The notes beneath the pieces were generated by a model. The model was not told the origin of the DNA and did not search any database. It was given only the letters and a program-made list of their open reading frames with translations. A stretch of DNA of 64,000 nucleotides from assembly GCA_004335835.1 (NCBI GenBank), contig RWJK01001970.1:354-64353 (forward strand), in the 5' to 3' direction. This stretch comes from Scenedesmus sp. ARA3 (Eukaryota; Chlorophyta; Chlorophyceae; Sphaeropleales; Scenedesmaceae). Of the stretch, positions 60,219 through 64,000 are shown one piece after another. Both the position numbers and the translations under genes were made by a program. How positions within the stretch are numbered: the stretch's first letter is position 1; each line of letters begins with the position of its first letter.

Positions 60219-63200
60219 GGTTTGTGATCTTGCTGACATAACGCGTCGTGTTACTGTGGTGACGTGACGTCGGCTGACAGGTTCTGAGCAGGAGCGCATG
60301 CCGCCTGTGTGGTCCTACTTGTGCAACGACGGCTTCTGTGCATTGAACGTGCTCCGCCCTGGGTTGCTGCTGCGTGACGCCTCACTCATTCTCTGCTGCA
60401 TGCCTGTCTCCATGTCTGAGCAGCGGCCGTGCAGCGCGCCGACACGATGCACTCGGTGTGGGCTGCCAGTGCCGAGCAGCTAACCCATGTTATCCATGCG
60501 ATCTTGCTTAAAGGCTGCTACGCTGCACATGAAATATACCGTTCTGGGGTTATTTGTCCCGCCTGTCTGATGCTTCAGCTGTTCTTTGCTGCTCGTTATC
60601 CACATGCTTGCTCGCAGCGGCCGTGCAGCGCGCAGACACAATGCGCTCCCTGTGCTGCCCTCGCTGCAACGCGCTGGGCCTGCCTCTACGCCTCGCATAT
60701 GGTCGCTTCAGCAGCACATGCTACGACGTAGAGATGATAACTGGCAATCCACGGGCAGCAGCGCTGCTGATTGAAGTGCCCGCTAGCTGTGGCGTCTTCC
60801 AGCCGACCAGCGACTGGTACACTATGCTTCAAATTTATGACCTGCGGCCCAGGCTGGTGCTGTTGTATTTGCCAGCATATCAAGATGATGCGTACCTCGG
60901 ATCTGCAAACTACGAGATTAATAATGCAAGTGTTCCTGCATTCTGGCTAGCCAGCAGTGACGGCACTGCGCTGGCGGCTGCACTAGCGGCTGCAGCAGAT
61001 GCTCGAGCAGCAGCGAATGCAACGCTGCGCCTGACTGGCATTGTCAATGTGGGGCTGCCTGCGGCGCAAGGAGTGGTGATGCAGCCGTTGCTCATGAGCA
61101 GCAGGGGGCCCGGTGAGTGAAGTATAGCAGGGAAATGATTTGCACCTTGTCTCGCATCGTTGTGCACCTTGTGTTGAGAGTGCCTGAGTGAAAGAAGGCA
61201 CTGAGTGCAGTTGGTGCTGGAGGCGTGCTGGCTTAGGTGTGCTGGTGTGTGCAAGTTGTCAGCTGCAGCCTGCTTTGCAAATACGTGCACTGATTGTAAC
61301 ACAGCCCATTAGGGGCCCACTCCCTCGAGTGCTGCAGCCATGCCCATGCTGTATTGCTTGGCGTATAGGCCTATGCTGTGTGATTGCGCTGCCAACACTT
61401 ATGAACAACAAGCACGTGTTGCAAGACCTGCCTGAACATCTGTGCTGCTGCTGTGCTGCGCTCACAGGGCCTGAACCTGCAGGTGAAGCCGGACATTGCT
61501 GCGCCTGGCTTCATGCTGTACAGCAGCACGCCAGCCAACAACTACCAGACGCTTAGCGGCACCTCAATGTGAGATGCATGTGGAAAAAATTGCGCTGCAC
61601 AGCATGCACAGCATGCACAGCATACACATTGTTGCACACATGTTGCACACATGTTGCAGACTGAACAAGCAGTCTTCACATGCAGCGATGCACTCGTGAG
61701 CGCAGCGCACATGGCAAGAGGCCGCCAGCGGCTGTGTCACTCGGCTCTTACATGGTCCTGCACTTGTTGCAGAGGGGGCTCATGATGTGCAGCCTGCAGC
61801 CTTCAACTTGCTGCCTGCTGCTACATGTTTCCTGCAGGGCGGCACCCTACATCTCTGGTGTGCTGGCACTCTGGAAGCAGAGCAGGCATGGATATTTCAC
61901 TCCCAAGGAAGGCTGGCCAGCTGCTGCTGCAGCAGCAATTAAAAACACCGCCAAACCAGCACCGTACAGCCAGCCAGGCATCATCAGTAGCCTGATGTGG
62001 CCTCCTGCCTTTGTTGGTGCCGGCACAGTGCAAGCTGCTGCAGCCATCACAAATTGCGTCAGCATCAGCCCACCGGAGCTACTGCTGCAATCCGGGCTAC
62101 CCATTCAAAATGTTGTTGTAACACTTACTAACAACTGTGTGAAGCGTCGCGGCGCTGAGCTGGTGCTGTCTCACAAGCCGGCGTTTGCGCTTGATATTGT
62201 TGGGGACTGGAGCCGCAGGTCTTATGACCCGGGTAACCCAGGAGCTGTGCCAACTGCAGCTGTTACCTTTTCAAAAAGTGACGTGACACTGGATGTGGGA
62301 CAGTCACAGACGTTTGAGGTGAGCGACAACAGTGGCGCCTGGTTGGCTTGCTGCCATGGACGCCGCTTTGCGGCGCATGCAGTGCAACATATGGCGCATT
62401 TCTGCAGTCCTGGGTTGTACTGCAGTATGCTGCTGCTGCTGCTGCTGCTCACAGATGCACTCCGCTTGCACCTGTGCTCATTTCACCACTCCGGCTGCCC
62501 CCACTGCTCTGCAGGTGACCTTCAGCGTGCCACGGGCCCTGCAGGCTGGCCCCTACATCTACAGCGGCTACATAACCCTGAACCCTAGGCTGTATGACCT
62601 GAAGGCAGGCTCTGTGCCCCTGTCTATACCCTACCAAGGCTGCAGCAGAAACTACAGCGACCCAAAAAGCGTCAGGCTCATACCACCACTGAATGAAGAT
62701 CTCAAGCCTGTTGCAGGAGCACTCTGTGCAGGCTACTTAGACGAAGGCTTCATTATTTGCAGCAATGATTTGGCTGCTCCAGGCGTAGTCAAAGTTCCCT
62801 GGTCAAACATATCGAATCCAGATCAGAATGTGGGTTTAGGGTTCACGCATGTGTTGGCGCGGCCGCTACAGCAGTTGATTGTTGAGGTTTATGGAGTAGG
62901 CAGGCGCAACGGCACACTGTTAGGTTCTCAGAGCTTCGGTCCATGTCAGAAGACCTTAGCCAATCAGCTGTCACTTTTACCAATGTACAGCTCTATGACA
63001 AGCTTTGCTTATTCCTCCAAGTTCTCAGCGTGCGGAGCATTCTTTGATGGCAGCTACACACCAGTAGGCAGCAATGGCACCACAGCGCAGTTGCAGATAG
63101 GCAGGCAGTACAGATTCAAGTTGGTGCTTGTGGCGCCAGTGGCAGCAGCAGATGCTGCTGCAGGGCAGCAGCAGGGCGGGCAGCTACGTGTAGATATCAG

Positions 63201-63225
63201 GGGTGTGCTTGAAGTGACTGAGTGA
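56943..63225 (+). CDS. secreted subtilisin-like serine protease (S8)
   Basis: A signal peptide is encoded at 56943-56993 (MANPTWMWLVLALVIAQ). Further exons: 57138-57203, 58033-58226, 58654-58696, 58986-59069, 59339-59376, 59827-60175, 60281-60373, 60618-61112, 61468-61568, 61838-62318, 62515-63225. The catalytic triad is complete: Asp in MRIAILDDGVDW, His in RDAHGTHVAG, Ser in SGTSMAAPYISG. An insertion between His and Ser (YDVEMITGNPRAAALLIEVP) resembles the PA region of plant subtilases, and the C-terminal part is beta-rich. Predicted role: extracellular or vacuolar endopeptidase, for example in wall remodelling. Two joins are imperfect. The phase between the Asp and His exons does not match (a small exon may be missed in 58227-58653). 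The exon ending at 61112 is one base out of phase with the next and contains a GGGGG run. Confidence 0.92.
57755..58125 (+). repeat. three copies of the catalytic-Asp exon start
   Basis: The ~85-bp segment for VNYVQNELGLAGQGMRIAIL plus DDGV, with its CCCCAG or GCCAG acceptor, occurs at 57759, 57896 and 58033 (used), exactly 137 bp apart. The first two run into stops soon after (cgctga), and their intron parts (cccaaacaccacccctt and flanks) repeat too. Confidence 0.95.
58597..58643 (+). repeat. (CTG)n tract before the His exon acceptor
   Basis: About 15 CTG units followed by gcttttgCAG and the exon encoding VVLGSRDAHGTHVAG. Confidence 0.92.
59680..59850 (+). repeat. echo of a subtilase exon start (ANTATYEA)
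   Basis: AGGCCAACACGGCAACATAT occurs at ~59682 (echo) and 59826 (used acceptor and exon). Confidence 0.85.
60418..60655 (+). repeat. echo of a subtilase exon start (AVQRADTM)
   Basis: GCAGCGGCCGTGCAGCGCGC and the next ~15 bp occur at ~60420 (echo) and at the used exon 60618. Confidence 0.85.
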
Positions 63226-64000
63226 GCAGCAGGCTCAGGCAGATATTTGCAGATAATTGCAGATATTTGCTGAAGGCCAGTGGCGCGATTTGTTCATCTG
63301 TTGAGGGGCCAGGATAGACACAGGTCAGAATTAGGTGGGCGGTGGTGCCTAGGAGAGTTGAGTTGGGAGCGTGCGTAGGGAGGTGTGCAAGAGATGCTTG
63401 CTAGTCTCAAGCTGATGAGGTGATGCTGACTCTGTGTGATGGTTAAGTTCAGCATCAGAGTGAACAATTATTGATATATCAGCATAGCATAGCATAGCAC
63501 GGGTGATGCAGTAGGGGTGCCTGGCTGGCAGCTGCTGCTGTAGCTCAAGCAGTGCCACTTCTGCAATGTACATAGACACGCTGTTGTTATCTGACTGGTT
63601 TACTGCATTCCCATTGGAGTGTGGTGGGCAGCACACAAGCCACTGGGTAGCAGGCTATCTAGCTGGCAATGCTCTGTTGCATCCTACCGGCGTTGCGTAC
63701 GAATGAAGCAGTGTGGAAGCTGCATGCGGCTGCCAGACATTGGCTGCATCGGTGTGCCAGCCAGCTTACTTTGGTGCTGCAAGTTTACCATGATCGTTTC
63801 TGTTGGTGGTGGGTGGCTAGTGGCTCTACTTCGGCCAGACGCTTTCTCTGACAAGGGTTGCAAAGGACAAGAGTTGCTGTGATGGCTGCTGCAGCAGCTG
63901 CGGTGTCATCTCATGCAACTTGGAAGCAGTGGCCCCACGTAGATTGTTCAGTGCATTATGCCTTCGAAGGAATTCCTGGGCCTGCTCTTGCCTGGAGTGT
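63226..64000. other. no gene seen; subtilase 3' region
   Basis: Starts with three gcagatatttgc-like repeats (63239-63272) and has a short catag tandem near 63481-63500. No exon is recognised up to the window end. Confidence 0.5.

Overview
The window is nuclear DNA of a eukaryotic green alga, most likely a chlorophycean (Sphaeropleales/Scenedesmaceae-like). This is inferred from small exons with GTGAG/GTGCG donors and TGCAG acceptors, very dense CAG/CTG tracts, Ala/Gln/Ser-rich spacers, and plant/algal domain combinations. There are no operons, ribosome binding sites or CRISPR arrays. All genes are split by introns. The exon coordinates were assembled by hand from splice-site consensus, reading phase and family homology.

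Layout. 1-2.4 kb: no firm gene, several microsatellites. 2.4-4.5 kb (-): secreted EGF-domain protein. 5.9-10.7 kb (-): large MYND-finger protein. 11.4-20.8 kb (-): complete CWF19-like/Drn1 splicing-lariat factor with an inserted RRM. 20.8-22.9 kb: nothing recognised. 22.95-28.3 kb (-): complete 956-aa chitinase with CBM14-CBM18-GH18-CBM18-GH19 layout. 29.2-32.9 kb (-): 402-aa conserved hypothetical. 33.4-40.6 kb (+): xanthine dehydrogenase, front half only, stopping at a palindrome-rich GC block and an assembly gap (40974-41335). 42.4-45.4 kb (+): low-complexity nuclear-type unknown. 45.9-48.2 kb: LRR remnant (+) and orphan exons including a PAN-like module (-). 49.4-52.0 kb (-): DUF4336 protein. 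52.5-55.8 kb (-): MBD4-like DNA glycosylase. 56.9-63.2 kb (+): secreted subtilase. 63.2-64.0 kb: nothing recognised.

The most unusual property is not a single gene. In nine genes of unrelated function, about thirty splice junctions are surrounded by tandem, diverged copies ('echoes') of the exon end or exon start together with the adjoining splice site. The copies lie only in the adjacent intron: donor echoes downstream of their exon, acceptor echoes upstream. In every model that could be closed, the reading frame is restored by using the first donor and the last acceptor, so that the intron swallows all the echoes. Five complete models (956, 879, 681, 402 and 308 aa) and nine consecutive XDH exons (570 codons) close exactly in frame this way. 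This looks like a genome-wide process that duplicates exon-intron boundaries and enlarges introns, or leaves a reservoir of alternative exons. (CTG)n tracts ending in CAG repeatedly serve as the 3' splice site itself.
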